A DNA stretch of 64,000 bases from an uncultured Paracoccaceae bacterium (lineage in GTDB: Bacteria > Pseudomonadota > Alphaproteobacteria > Rhodobacterales > Rhodobacteraceae): positions 1 through 64,000 of the forward strand of contig CANKVU010000002.1 of the NCBI GenBank assembly GCA_947487205.1, read 5' to 3'. Position 1 is the first letter of the stretch; the number at the start of each line of letters is the position of its first letter. The position numbers and the translations under genes are program-made. The notes beneath the pieces are model-generated. The model ran no database searches and was not told the origin of the DNA. It saw only the letters and a program-made list of their open reading frames with translations. Shown here piece by piece: positions 50,760 to 59,546 of this stretch.

Positions 50760-52241
50760 TCAGTCGGTCGCCTCCTCCAGCAGGTCGGTGATGCCGTCGG
50801 CCAGGCGCGAGGCCAGGCCGTCATCCACCGCCTCGGGATCGGCGAGCTCGTTCTCGGCGATGAGGCTGTCATCCTCGGCGACCTCGTCGCGGGTGAAGGG
50901 GCGCAGGGACCGCCCCGACCCGCGCAATCGCTCGATGGCGCCGATCAGGCCGGCCTCGGCGATGGCGGCGTCGAGCCGGTCGGGCGTCACGTCGAGATGT
51001 TCGGCCAGGAGCCCGGCCCGCAGCGCCAGCACCTCCCGCGACACCGCCTCCGGATCGGGGCAGATGGCGGCGTCGATCGCCACGTCGCATTCGGTGTCGA
51101 AGCCCATGGAGCGGTTGTTGAGGTTCGACGACCCGATCCGCAGCAGCCCCTCATCGACGATCAGCACCTTGGCGTGGACGTAGATCGCCGCGCCGCCCCC
51201 GGTGACCGGGTAATAGGCGCCGAAGCGGCCATGCGGATCGTTCGCCCAGAGGAAATTCAGGACCTTGCGGCGCGCGCCGTCCATCGCCTTCTGCCGCAGC
51301 CACCCTTCGGAGGTGCAGGGCAGGACCACGACGAATTCGGGCCCCTCGGGCTCGGCCAGCCGCTCCGCGATCGCGCGGGCGATGGTCGCGGAGGCGAGGT
51401 ACTGCGTCTCGACGTAGAAGGTGTCGCGGGCCAGGGCGATGGCGCGCAGGTAGAGCGCCTCGATCTCGCGCACCTCGGGGTGGCGGTTGTGATCGGGATA
51501 GGTGCGCGCGATGGCGGCGGGAATGCCGGTGAACGTCGCCTCCAGATCGGGCCAGATGGCGGTGTCGCCGTCGGTGTCGTCGTCGTCGGGGGGCGGCGGC
51601 GGGTCGAGCCGGTCGCCGGTGGCGCGGAACCACCGTTCCCGCGCCAGCTCGCCGAGCGCGGCGGCGAGCGGGCCGGACAGGGCGGTGGCCACGTCGTGCC
51701 AGGGCTTGGACGGCTCTTCCTCGCCGGGCATGTGGCGGTGGGGCTGGTCGTCGAGATGGGCGGAGGTGTCCCAGCGCCCGGCGGTCACGTCGATCCCGCC
51801 GCAGAAGGCGATGCGGTCGTCGACGACGATGACCTTGGAATGATGCGCGGCGCCGGCGGGGTGCTCGGTGTCGAACTTGAACTGGAAATTGTCGGCGGTG
51901 CGGATCGGGCGCAGGGCCATCGGCACCATGCCGCGCCCGAGCGCCTGGAACGTGCCGAGATCCCATTTCAGCACGTAGAGATCGACCTCGCGGCGGTTCT
52001 CGGCCATCCATTTCATGAACGGCCCCAGCGCGTTCGGCCCTTCGAGGGTAGCGCCCTCTGGCTCGAACTCGATCCGGGTGTCGAAATCCCAGCCGACCAG
52101 CATGACGCGGTGGCGGGCGCGGAGCATCGCGTCCTTGACGGCGCGGAAATACTCGGCGCCGTCGACGATCACGCGGACCCGGTCGGCGCGTTCCACGCGC
52201 CAGCAGGTTTGCGCGGGGATGAGATAGCGGGAATCTGCCAC
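50760..52241 (-). CDS. Phospholipase D / cardiolipin synthase family protein
   Basis: The product has 493 residues with two HKD motifs: AHHSKVIVVDDRIAFCGG (about residue 133) and HAKVLIVDEGLLRIGSSNLNNRS (about residue 357). Early strands (DRVRVIVDGAEYFRAV, VMLVGWDFDTRI) fit the family. No membrane segment or signal peptide is clear, which favours a cytoplasmic or peripheral phosphatidyltransferase/phospholipase over classical cardiolipin synthase. An acidic insert DDDDTDGD interrupts the first half. The start is GTG 52241. Confidence 0.9.
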   Translation of the reverse strand: MADSRYLIPAQTCWRVERADRVRVIVDGAEYFRAVKDAMLRARHRVMLVGWDFDTRIEFEPEGATLEGPNALGPFMKWMAENRREVDLYVLKWDLGTFQALGRGMVPMALRPIRTADNFQFKFDTEHPAGAAHHSKVIVVDDRIAFCGGIDVTAGRWDTSAHLDDQPHRHMPGEEEPSKPWHDVATALSGPLAAALGELARERWFRATGDRLDPPPPPDDDDTDGDTAIWPDLEATFTGIPAAIARTYPDHNRHPEVREIEALYLRAIALARDTFYVETQYLASATIARAIAERLAEPEGPEFVVVLPCTSEGWLRQKAMDGARRKVLNFLWANDPHGRFGAYYPVTGGGAAIYVHAKVLIVDEGLLRIGSSNLNNRSMGFDTECDVAIDAAICPDPEAVSREVLALRAGLLAEHLDVTPDRLDAAIAEAGLIGAIERLRGSGRSLRPFTRDEVAEDDSLIAENELADPEAVDDGLASRLADGITDLLEEATD

Positions 52242-52365
52242 GTCGGGCCTTTCGGGGTTCGGGGCGGTGTCGCCGCCAAAGGCTAGCGACGCCGCGACCC
52301 GGTTGCGACCCGGAAAACGGCCGCGCCCCGGGAACGTTCCGGCATGTCGGGCGCGCGCCCCCCGA

Positions 52366-52788
52366 TCAGGTGCCGAAGGTCACGTGGCCCTCGGCATCCA
52401 TCGTCCAGGCCGGGTTCCAGGCGATTTCCCAGGCATGGTCGTCGGGATCGGCGACATAGCCGCGATAGCCGCCATGGGCGGGCGCGTCGGCGGCGCGGAG
52501 CAGGCGGCCGCCATGGCGCGTCAACCGCGCGAGGGCGCGGTCGACATCGTCCTTCGCCCCGACATTGTGGGCCAGGGCGCAGGCCCCGGGGCCGGGCCCG
52601 GCCGCGCGCGCCATGTCGAGCTCCAGCGCGTCCCTGAGGAAGGTGGCGAGGACGAAGCCGTTCATCTGGTAGAACACGATCTCGGGCGCCTCGAAGACCG
52701 GGCGCCAGCCGAAGCCGTCGCCGTAGAAGCCGCGCGAGCGCGACAGGTCGGCGACGCCCAGCGTGATGACGGCGACCTGCTGCTTCAT
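52366..52788 (-). CDS. VOC (glyoxalase/bleomycin resistance) family protein
   Basis: The product has 140 residues: two beta-alpha-beta-beta-beta units, VAVITLGVADLSRSRGFYGDGFGW and AHNVGAKDDVDRALARLTRHGG, ending GYVADPDDHAWEIAWNP with the usual metal Glu. One usual metal position at the start is not obviously present (QVAVITLG lacks His). The substrate cannot be told. Confidence 0.85.
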   Translation of the reverse strand: MKQQVAVITLGVADLSRSRGFYGDGFGWRPVFEAPEIVFYQMNGFVLATFLRDALELDMARAAGPGPGACALAHNVGAKDDVDRALARLTRHGGRLLRAADAPAHGGYRGYVADPDDHAWEIAWNPAWTMDAEGHVTFGT

Positions 52789-52917
52789 GACGACGCCCTT
52801 TTCCCCTGCGCCCGTGCGGAGACCCGCAGATCGTCAGGCTTGCGCCGGTCGCGGGCGGTCGTCAAGGGCGCGGGGGACACCCGCCCCCCCCGGAGCGGGA
52901 GGGACGGGCGCGGGGGG

Positions 52918-54051
52918 TCAGGCGGCGCGGATGCCCGGATCGACGAAGAGCGCGCCGAAGGCCACCCAGTCGGGGTGCCCCGCCTCGGCCTCGGCGAGCC
53001 AGCGTTCGGCGTCGGCCCGGCGGGCGGGCGGGACCGCGGCCACGGCGTCGGCGAGGCTGGGGGCCGGCGCCGGACCGGCATCGTCGTAGCGGATCGTCGT
53101 CGTCCCCTCGGAAAAGGCGTCGAGCGACTGGTCCATCCCGTCCTCGTCCCAGACGAGGCGCATCGCGCGGCGACCGGGATCGTAGGCGGCGGTGAAGAGC
53201 GTGCCGAACCCGCCCGCGTAATCCCTCTGCCGGAGCGGCTCGGAGAGGAACCGCGACAGCGCCGGATCGCCGGGATCGCCCGCGGTCGCGATCCGCGCGA
53301 GCTCGGCACGGCGTTCCACGGTGCGGGTGATCGCGGCGCGGTCGGGGAGCGGCGCGTCGAGCTGATGGTTCGTGGCGATGGCGGGACGGCGCTCGGTCAT
53401 GCCGCCGCCCGCATGCATCTCCACCGAGGCGGTGCGGCCCCGCGCGTCGGCCAGGACGAGGTTGTAATCCATGTGCGAGGGCAGGCGGGCGAGCGTGTCG
53501 AGCGCCACGGGGACATCGGCGCAGGTTTCCAGGACGTAGCGCAGGATGGTGCAGATGCCGAAGCCCTCGGCCACCCGGCGCGTGCCGCCATAGGCCAACG
53601 CGACCGAGAGGCCGTCGGCGTTGATTCCGTCGGAGAGGCCCCAGAGGAACTCGACCATGCCCATGACGGGCTTGCGCCACTCGGTGCGCAGGCACAGCCC
53701 CTCGTTGAGGTCGGGGGAGAGGTCGTAGTTGCGGATGAGGCGCGTCTCGCCGTCCCGCGACAGCGCGGCGAGGGAGCAGCCGCCGAGATAGGCGGGCGGG
53801 CACCAGGTGGAGAGGAACCGCGCCTCCCGGTCGCCGCCGCCGGCGATCTCGGTCAGGCGGGCATGGACGGGGACGAGCTCGGGCATGTGTTTCGCGAGCG
53901 CGGCCTCGCAGGCGGCGCGGTCGGGGCCGGCATCGCCGCCCCGCGCGGTGAACCAGTCGCGATAGGCGGGCCAGGAGAGGTCCCAGCGGGCGCGCCATTT
54001 GGGCCCCGGCTGCGGCTCGGACAGGGCTTCGAAGGTGAGCTGGTGGGTCAT
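52918..54051 (-). CDS. C45-type autoproteolytic acyltransferase/hydrolase
   Basis: The product has 377 residues. The likely autocleavage site and nucleophile is Gly-Cys in YLGGCSLAALSRDG, followed by RNYDLSPDLNEGLCLRT and the MGMVEFLWGLSDGINADGLSVAL segment, as in acyl-CoA:6-aminopenicillanic-acid acyltransferase-like proteins. Such enzymes cut or transfer acyl groups on amides. It lies 60 bases from the PHB-depolymerase-like gene, same strand; the substrate is unknown. Confidence 0.83.
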   Translation of the reverse strand: MTHQLTFEALSEPQPGPKWRARWDLSWPAYRDWFTARGGDAGPDRAACEAALAKHMPELVPVHARLTEIAGGGDREARFLSTWCPPAYLGGCSLAALSRDGETRLIRNYDLSPDLNEGLCLRTEWRKPVMGMVEFLWGLSDGINADGLSVALAYGGTRRVAEGFGICTILRYVLETCADVPVALDTLARLPSHMDYNLVLADARGRTASVEMHAGGGMTERRPAIATNHQLDAPLPDRAAITRTVERRAELARIATAGDPGDPALSRFLSEPLRQRDYAGGFGTLFTAAYDPGRRAMRLVWDEDGMDQSLDAFSEGTTTIRYDDAGPAPAPSLADAVAAVPPARRADAERWLAEAEAGHPDWVAFGALFVDPGIRAA

Positions 54052-54111
54052 GGGGCGTGCTTTCGGTGCGTGGGGGGTGCCCGGCCCGCGAGGGGCCGGG
54101 CGGTCGGTGTG

Positions 54112-55260
54112 TCAGGTGCGCGCCGCAGTCTCGGTGAAGAAGCGCAGCATCTCGGCCGAGGCGTCGGGGCCGGCCGCGTCGGCGTAGGAGCCGCTCGCAT
54201 TGCCGCCCGACCAGGCGTGACCGGCGCCGTCGATGAGCCAGAGCTCGGAGCCCGTCGCGGTGGTCAGGCGGGACCAGGCGCGGGTGCCGTCGCCGTCCCG
54301 CGTCTCCACCCCGTCGCCGGGCAGGAGGGCATGGGCGTTCCGGGGCGAGACGGTGCCGTCGGCCGTGCCGTGGAAGACGATGGCCGGGACCGTCACCGGA
54401 CGGCCCGCCCGTTCGCCGCGCATGGCGGAGAAGGCCGAGGGGATGTCCTGCGCGGAGCCCGCGGGCAGGCCGGAATGGATGCCGACGGCGGCGAAGAGGT
54501 CCGGGTGGGTTTCCGCCAGCACCGCGGCCATGGCGCCGCCCGCCGAGAGGCCCGCGGCATAGACGTGGCCGGTGCCGAGTTCCCCGGCGAGCTGGCGGGC
54601 GATGGTGGCGAGGATCGCGGGCTCGCCGCCATGGGCGCCCTGGTCCTCGGGGCGGAACCAGTTCCAGCAGGATTGCATGTTGTGGGCGCCGGTCTGGCCC
54701 GGATAGGCGACGGCATAGCCGGCCCGTTCGGCGGCGAGGTCCATGGCCGTGCCGAGGGCGAAATCCTCGGGCGACTGGGTGCAGCCGTGGAGCATGAGGA
54801 CGAGGCCCTGGACGCCGCCCTCCCGCGGGGAGGGGGTGAAGAGGCGCACGGAGCGGCCCGCGATCTGCCGCGTCTCGACATGCGCGCCCGCGGGGACGGG
54901 GGCGGTGCGGGCGGGGGCGCGGCCGGGCAGGTTGCCCATGCCTGGCAGGTTCCCCATGGCGGGCATGTTGCCCAGCCCGCCGGGGACATGCTCCATTCCG
55001 GGCAGGCCCGAGAAGGCGCTCAGGTCCGGCATGCCGCCGAAATCCGGCGTGCCGTGACGGGCGGGGCGGGCGGTGGTGCCCGTTTGCGCGTTGTGGGCCG
55101 CGGCGAGGCGGGCGCAGGGGCCGCATTCCTCGCCCTCGGCGGGTTGCGGCGCGGTCCGGCCCGACAGCGCGGACTGGATGATGGCGGTGGCGGCGCCGGG
55201 ATCGCCGGCACGAGTCGACTTGAGCGCCCGGCTGAGCGCCGTCGCGAAATTGTCGGTCAT
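54112..55260 (-). CDS. PHB depolymerase family esterase
   Basis: The product has 382 residues. The serine esterase core includes LMLHGCTQSPEDFALGTAMD, the lipase box YAAGLSAGGAMAA with the nucleophile Ser, VFHGTADGTVSP with the Asp, and GAGHAWSGG with the His. There is no clear signal peptide; the first 120 residues include a Met/Gly/Pro-rich repeat (MGNLPG twice, GNMPAMGN) and EECGPCARL. Family members hydrolyse polyhydroxybutyrate or related esters. It lies 34 bases downstream of the ribbon-helix-helix gene. Confidence 0.9.
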   Translation of the reverse strand: MTDNFATALSRALKSTRAGDPGAATAIIQSALSGRTAPQPAEGEECGPCARLAAAHNAQTGTTARPARHGTPDFGGMPDLSAFSGLPGMEHVPGGLGNMPAMGNLPGMGNLPGRAPARTAPVPAGAHVETRQIAGRSVRLFTPSPREGGVQGLVLMLHGCTQSPEDFALGTAMDLAAERAGYAVAYPGQTGAHNMQSCWNWFRPEDQGAHGGEPAILATIARQLAGELGTGHVYAAGLSAGGAMAAVLAETHPDLFAAVGIHSGLPAGSAQDIPSAFSAMRGERAGRPVTVPAIVFHGTADGTVSPRNAHALLPGDGVETRDGDGTRAWSRLTTATGSELWLIDGAGHAWSGGNASGSYADAAGPDASAEMLRFFTETAART

Positions 55261-55294
55261 CGATGTAATCCTTGGTTCGGGGGCGTCTTGCCCC

Positions 55295-55711
55295 TCAGGT
55301 GATGCGGTCGGCGAGGGCCGCCTTGACGTCCTTCGGTGCCTGGAGGGAGCCCAGCACGTTCAGGGATCCGATCGTGGCCTGGGCGAGGTCGGTATCGACG
55401 TCGGAGGCGATCCGGGCGAGGCCGACGACGCGGAGGTGCAGGACCTCGCCCGCGTCGCGGAGAGCTTCCAGATCGGCGCGGGAAACGTCGAAGAGGCCCA
55501 TCTCGAAGCGATGCCGCGCGACGGATTGCTCGACGGCCTGGGATTCGGCGGTGAGCTGGCTGCGGATCGCGGACCGGATGAAATCCGTCCGGTTCGAGTA
55601 GAACCCCTCGCGCACGAGGAGGTCGATCCGGCCCAGGTCGACATGGCCGAGATTGATCGTGATCTTCTCGGTGTCGCCGGGGCGGTCGGGCAGGCGGTGG
55701 ATCTTTGGCAT
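55295..55711 (-). CDS. Ribbon-helix-helix (CopG-like) transcription regulator
   Basis: The product has 138 residues. The RHH fold is near the N-terminus: EKITINLGHVDLGRIDLLVREGFYSNRTDFIRSAIRSQL (strand, two helices). The C-terminal 80 residues (RADLEALRDAGEVLHLRVVGLARI) may bind a ligand or partner. A perfect inverted repeat overlaps its ribosome binding site. It probably represses itself and the depolymerase-like gene. ATG 55711 was chosen for its GGAGA site. Confidence 0.82.
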   Translation of the reverse strand: MPKIHRLPDRPGDTEKITINLGHVDLGRIDLLVREGFYSNRTDFIRSAIRSQLTAESQAVEQSVARHRFEMGLFDVSRADLEALRDAGEVLHLRVVGLARIASDVDTDLAQATIGSLNVLGSLQAPKDVKAALADRIT

Positions 55712-55720
55712 GGCGTTCTC

Positions 55721-55734
55721 CATCCGTGTGGATG
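55721..55734. promoter_or_regulatory. Operator-like inverted repeat before the RHH gene
   Basis: CATCC GTGT GGATG: perfect 5-base arms, overlapping the ribosome binding region, with a further GGATGG 7 bases on. Suits dimer binding by the RHH protein. Confidence 0.5.
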
Positions 55735-55823
55735 GTATATGGATGGCCATGCCGGACCGCGCAAGGGCCGAGTGCCGCCTGCCGTTAGGGAAGGCGGGGA
55801 TCGGCCCAAGGGGGCGTGGGCCG

Positions 55824-56945
55824 TTACTCGGCGGGTTCGGGGACCGGCTTGCCCGGCGCGGTGCGGTGGACGAGGGGGGCGTCGGCCGCCGCGTGGGCGT
55901 CGGCCTGGGCCGTCAGGGCCGCACGGTGGGGCGACTTGATGCAGACAGGGTCGGTCGCGGCGGGGTCGCCGACGATCGCCATGGCCTGGCAGCGGCAGCC
56001 GCCGAAATCCACCCGCTTGCGCTCGCAGGAGGAACAGGGCTCCTGCATCCAGTCGGTGCCGCGATAGGCCTGGAAGGCGGAGCCGCGATACCAGGTCTGT
56101 TCCAGCGTGGTGTCGCGCACGTTGTCGAAGCTGAGATGCGGGATCGAGGCGGCGGCGTGGCAGGGCATGACCCGCCCGGCGGGATCGACGACGAGCCCGG
56201 TCGAGCCCCAGCCGCCCATGCACTTCTTGGGATAGTCGGAATGGTAGTCGGCGGGGACGTAATCGATCACCAGCGTGCCCTTCAGCCGCGCGCGCGCCTC
56301 GGCGACGATGGCGTCGGCCTCGCGCGCCTGGGCGCGGGTGGGCATCATGGCGTCGCGGTTCCTCAGCGCCCAGCCGTGGAACTGGACGGTGGCGACCTCG
56401 ATCCGGCGGGCGCCCATCTCCACTGCCATCTCGATGGCGCGGGGCAGCTGGTGCAGGTTCTGGCGGTGCAGGACCGCGTTCAGCGTCAGCGGAAAGCCCA
56501 CCGCGCCGATCCATTCGGCGACCTGCATCTTGCGGTCGAACCCGCCCCGATAGCCGCCGATCATGTCGGCCATCTGCGCCGTGGTGCCCTGGAGCGAGAG
56601 CTGGATATGGTCGAGCCCGGCCGCGTCGAGGGCGCGCAGCCGCCGCTCGGTCAGCCCGATGCCGGAGGTGATGAGGTTGGTATAGAGCCCGGCCTCGCGC
56701 GCCGCGACGACCAGCGGTTCGAGATCGCGGCGGGAGGCGGGCTCGCCGCCCGACAGGTGAAGCTGCAGCACGCCCAGATCGGCGGCCTGGACGAACACGT
56801 CCTTCCAGGTCTCGGTGTCGAGTTCCGCGTCCTGCCGCGCCAGTTCCAGCGGGTTGGAGCAATAGGGGCAGGAGAGCGGGCAGCGATGCGTGAGTTCGGC
56901 CAGCATGGCGATGGGCGGGCGGATGGTCGCGGGATCGGCGGTCAT
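55824..56945 (-). CDS. pqqE: PqqA peptide cyclase, radical SAM
   Basis: The product has 373 residues. The radical SAM cluster motif is HRCPLSCPYCSNP; LHLSGGEPASRRDLEPLV, ITSGIGLTERR and IQLSLQGTTAQMADMIGGY match PqqE. The C-terminal SPASM-like cysteines (KKCMGGWGS, VMPCHAAAS, EPCSSCERKRVDFGGCRCQ) hold auxiliary clusters. It links Glu and Tyr of PqqA with PqqD. It ends the pqq operon and overlaps pqqD by 4 bases. Confidence 0.96.
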   Translation of the reverse strand: MTADPATIRPPIAMLAELTHRCPLSCPYCSNPLELARQDAELDTETWKDVFVQAADLGVLQLHLSGGEPASRRDLEPLVVAAREAGLYTNLITSGIGLTERRLRALDAAGLDHIQLSLQGTTAQMADMIGGYRGGFDRKMQVAEWIGAVGFPLTLNAVLHRQNLHQLPRAIEMAVEMGARRIEVATVQFHGWALRNRDAMMPTRAQAREADAIVAEARARLKGTLVIDYVPADYHSDYPKKCMGGWGSTGLVVDPAGRVMPCHAAASIPHLSFDNVRDTTLEQTWYRGSAFQAYRGTDWMQEPCSSCERKRVDFGGCRCQAMAIVGDPAATDPVCIKSPHRAALTAQADAHAAADAPLVHRTAPGKPVPEPAE

Positions 56946-57217
56946 GGCTGAACCTCCAGGAAGCGTCTGTCGCGGAGCGCGCGGAGGAAGCCGGAGGCGT
57001 CCTCGGCGATCCGGTCGGGATCGGCGTCGTAGCGGGCGGCCAGCGCCGCGGTGATCTCGCCGAAGCTGCGGACGCCGTCGATCTCGGACAGGACGGCGTG
57101 GCCGACCGGATCGAGCGAGACGGCGCGTTCGGGCGCGAGCAGCACCCAGGTGTCGCGGACCCGGTCGTGGTGAAGCCGGACGCCGCGCGGCAGGTAGGGG
57201 ATCTCGGCGGGCTGCAT
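56942..57217 (-). CDS. pqqD: PqqD peptide chaperone
   Basis: The product has 91 residues: IPYLPRGVRLHHDRVRDTWVLLAPERAVSLDPVG then EIDGVRSFGEITAALAARY, the PqqD winged-helix fold that binds PqqA and presents it to PqqE. ATG 57217 shares a base with the pqqC stop; GTG 57220 is equally possible. It lies between pqqC and pqqE in the usual order. Confidence 0.95.
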   Translation of the reverse strand: MQPAEIPYLPRGVRLHHDRVRDTWVLLAPERAVSLDPVGHAVLSEIDGVRSFGEITAALAARYDADPDRIAEDASGFLRALRDRRFLEVQP

Positions 57218-57966
57218 CACGCGGCCCGGCTGTCGAGCAGGCCCTCGCCCGGCTGCCAGGCGCCGGGCGGAATCCGCGCCGGCGCCACATAGGCCGCGTC
57301 GAGCGCGTCGAGCTGCGACCAGAGCACGTCCGTCTTGAAGACGAGCGCGGCGGCGGCGGCGTCCTGCTTCTCGGCGGTGTCGGCGTGGTCGAGCACCCAG
57401 CCGAGGCCGAAGGCCACGTCCTTGGGCGCCTCCTTCAGCCGGTTCTGGAAGTACGACAGCGACGAATCGTCGGCGAAATCGTAGTTCCGCAGCAGCCCGG
57501 CGATGCGGTCCTTGTGGATCGCGGGCGCGAAGAGCTCGGTCAGCGAGGCGGCCACGGCCTCCAGCAGCGTCTTCTCGCGCACGAAGCGGACATAGGCGTC
57601 CACCGCGAACTTCGTCGCCGGAAGGACGCCCCGGGTGGAGGCGACGTAATCGGGATCGAGTCCCACCGCGCGGGCGAGGCGCAGCCAGCGGCGGATGCCG
57701 CCCTCGTTGGTGTCGGTGCCGTCGTGATCCTCGATCCGGGAGCGCCAGCGGCGGCGCAGGTCGGGATCTTCGACGCGGGACATGAAGGCCGCGTCCTTCA
57801 TCGGGATCGAATGCTGGTAGTAATAGCGGTTGATGACCCAGGCGCGCACCTGGTCCGGCGTGCAGCCGCCGCCGTGCAGGCGCGCGTGGAACGGGTGGCG
57901 GTCGTGGTAGCGCTCGGCGCCGATCTGGCGCAGGCGGGCCTCGAAGGCGTCGGGGGCCTCGGTCAT
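57217..57966 (-). CDS. pqqC: Pyrroloquinoline-quinone synthase
   Basis: The product has 249 residues. PqqC marks: YHDRHPFHARLHGGGC, RAWVINRYYYQHSIPMKDAAFMSR, EDHDGTDTNEGGIRRWLRLA and YFQNRLKEAPKDV. It carries out the last eight-electron oxidation to PQQ without a metal. Active-site His, Tyr and Arg residues in YYYQH and RHPFH are present. It starts 4 bases inside pqqB. Confidence 0.97.
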   Translation of the reverse strand: MTEAPDAFEARLRQIGAERYHDRHPFHARLHGGGCTPDQVRAWVINRYYYQHSIPMKDAAFMSRVEDPDLRRRWRSRIEDHDGTDTNEGGIRRWLRLARAVGLDPDYVASTRGVLPATKFAVDAYVRFVREKTLLEAVAASLTELFAPAIHKDRIAGLLRNYDFADDSSLSYFQNRLKEAPKDVAFGLGWVLDHADTAEKQDAAAAALVFKTDVLWSQLDALDAAYVAPARIPPGAWQPGEGLLDSRAA

Positions 57967-58859
57967 GGGGCGATCTCCATTCCGTCCTGGCCGATGGTCC
58001 AGCCGGCAGCCTCGGCCTGGGCGCGTTCGGCGCTATCGGGGCGCAGGACGGGGTTCGTGTTGTTCATGTGAACAAATACGGCCTGTGCCACATCTAGGCC
58101 CTCGAACGCGGCGATTGAACCATCCGGGCCGGACATCGACATGTGGCCCATGCGTTTGCCCGTCTTCCGTCCCAGACCCGCGCGGATCATCTCGTCATCC
58201 GACCAGAGCGTCCCGTCGAAGAGGACGAGGGCCGCACCGCGGAGCCGTGCCCGCAGGTCGTCGGAGAGGTGGGCGCAACCGGGGATGTAGAATGCGTCCT
58301 GTCCCGCCGCGCGCAGATGGACGCCGACCGTCTGCTCTCCCACCAGGCCGGTTTCCACAGTCTCGCCCTCCATGTAGAGGGGCACCTTGCCGGGAACGGG
58401 GAAGAGCGTGGCGGTGAGGTCCGGGGCGAGGTCGAAGGGCCTCTCGAGTGCCACGGTCCGCCGGGTCACGACCTCAGCGTTCAGTGCCTCGAAAATCGGA
58501 TTTGCGCGAAGGACATCGTGTATGCCGGCCGTGGCGCAGAGCGCGAAGGGCTGCATCTCGCGCAGGGTCAGAAGGCCCGCGACGTGGTCGATGTCGCCAT
58601 TGGTCACGAGCACGGAGCAAAGCGGCACGCGCCGCAGGTCGGTCGGATGCAGGTCAGGCGTCGCGGCCATCTGCTGGCGGATGTCGGGGGAGGCGTTGAG
58701 GATCGCCCAATCCGTCCCATTGCCGCTGACGGCGAGGGAAGATTGCGTCTGGGGCGGGATCGCGCCCCGCCGGGCGAGGTTGCAATTGCCGCAACCGCAA
58801 TTCCACTGGGGCAGTCCGCCGCCGGCGGCCGCCCCCAGGATGCGCGCGCGGAGCGCCAT
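57963..58859 (-). CDS. pqqB: PqqB, MBL-fold oxygenase of PQQ synthesis
   Basis: The product has 298 residues. It begins ARILGAAAGGGLPQWNCGCGNC, the typical Cys-rich PqqB start, and contains TNGDIDHVAGLL, the altered metal motif, and FYIPGCAHLSDDL, FDGTLWSDDEM and HMNNTNPVL. PqqB hydroxylates the Glu-Tyr intermediate. It lies 22 bases after pqqA. Confidence 0.97.
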   Translation of the reverse strand: MALRARILGAAAGGGLPQWNCGCGNCNLARRGAIPPQTQSSLAVSGNGTDWAILNASPDIRQQMAATPDLHPTDLRRVPLCSVLVTNGDIDHVAGLLTLREMQPFALCATAGIHDVLRANPIFEALNAEVVTRRTVALERPFDLAPDLTATLFPVPGKVPLYMEGETVETGLVGEQTVGVHLRAAGQDAFYIPGCAHLSDDLRARLRGAALVLFDGTLWSDDEMIRAGLGRKTGKRMGHMSMSGPDGSIAAFEGLDVAQAVFVHMNNTNPVLRPDSAERAQAEAAGWTIGQDGMEIAP

Positions 58860-58881
58860 ATGACCCCCGCGCGCCGCCGGC

Positions 58882-58977
58882 TCAGAACAGGACGGTGTCG
58901 TCGTCGCTGTCGGGGCCGTACATGTTGATTTCCATCCCGCATTCGATTTCGCGGATGATCGGCTTGGTCCAGGCCAT
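58882..58977 (-). CDS. pqqA: PqqA precursor peptide
   Basis: The peptide has 31 residues. It begins MAWTKPIIREIECGMEINMY; the Glu and Tyr spaced as E-x-x-x-Y (EINMY, Glu16 and Tyr20) are joined by PqqE to form PQQ. The tail is acidic (DSDDDTVLF). ATG 58977 has a near-ideal AGGAGGAGA site, so it is highly translated, as expected for a precursor made in excess of the enzymes. Confidence 0.96.
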   Translation of the reverse strand: MAWTKPIIREIECGMEINMYGPDSDDDTVLF

Positions 58978-59342
58978 GATGGTCTCCTCCTATGAGATCC
59001 GGCCACGAGTCGGGGCCGGCACATGTTCTCAATGTGGGGGCGCGGAGGGTCCGGTTCAAACCCATTCTGGCCCGCCCGGTTAGATCTTTGGTCGCAACCG
59101 GCGCCGGGCTGAGGCAATCGGGCGCAGGGTTCCCGACTCGCCCCGCGCTAATTCGGGTTGCGATGCGCCGGTCCACGACCGCCTTTCGGACAGGGGGCGC
59201 CGCGACTGCACATTGTCCCGGCAAATCGTGCCACGGCGACGATCGAGCGCGGCCCCGCATGGCCCCGGCGACACCGATTCGGGGCATGCTGCACGGGCGC
59301 CGGGCGGTCCGGCGCCCTGGTCCTGACCACGGGAGATCGCGG
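58978..59342. other. Spacer between pqqA and the small + strand gene
   Basis: This 365-base stretch holds the pqqA leader and its ribosome binding site, an inverted repeat at 59020-59036, and then no convincing gene on either strand. Codon-like open frames here are short and lack ribosome binding sites. Confidence 0.6.
59020..59036. promoter_or_regulatory. Inverted repeat upstream of pqqA
   Basis: CACAT and ATGTG flank 7 bases, 43 bases upstream of the pqqA start. The placement fits a regulator site or promoter element for the pqq operon; no regulator is identified. Confidence 0.4.
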
Positions 59343-59546
59343 ATGATCGAACTTCTCTTCGTCGCCTGTCTGAGCGCCGACCCGGAGGCCTGCGAGGAAC
59401 GCAGCCTGCTCTATACGGACATCACGCCCACGACCTGCGTGCTGGGCGCGCAGCCGTACCTGGCCGAATGGATCGCCACCCATCCGCGCTTCGACATCCG
59501 CCGCTGGGAGTGCCGGGCGGTGAACACGGCCGAGCGCGACGCCTGA
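59343..59546 (+). CDS. Small Cys-containing protein of unknown function
   Basis: The product has 67 residues with four Cys (VACLSAD, EACEERS, TTCVLGA, WECRAVN), starting MIELLFVACL. It could be a short exported or membrane-attached protein; the first 12 residues are hydrophobic but no cleavage site is clear. YLAEWIATHPRFDIRRWEC recalls a family of small proteins seen in alphaproteobacteria, function unknown. It is on the same strand as the cyo genes but 207 bases before the next frame. Confidence 0.6.
   Translation: MIELLFVACLSADPEACEERSLLYTDITPTTCVLGAQPYLAEWIATHPRFDIRRWECRAVNTAERDA

Noticed and set aside
52267-55302. A 1011-codon open frame antisense to the VOC, C45 and esterase genes
   Set aside because: It is low-complexity Gly/Ala/Arg/Val text, and the opposite strand carries three recognisable enzymes with proper starts.
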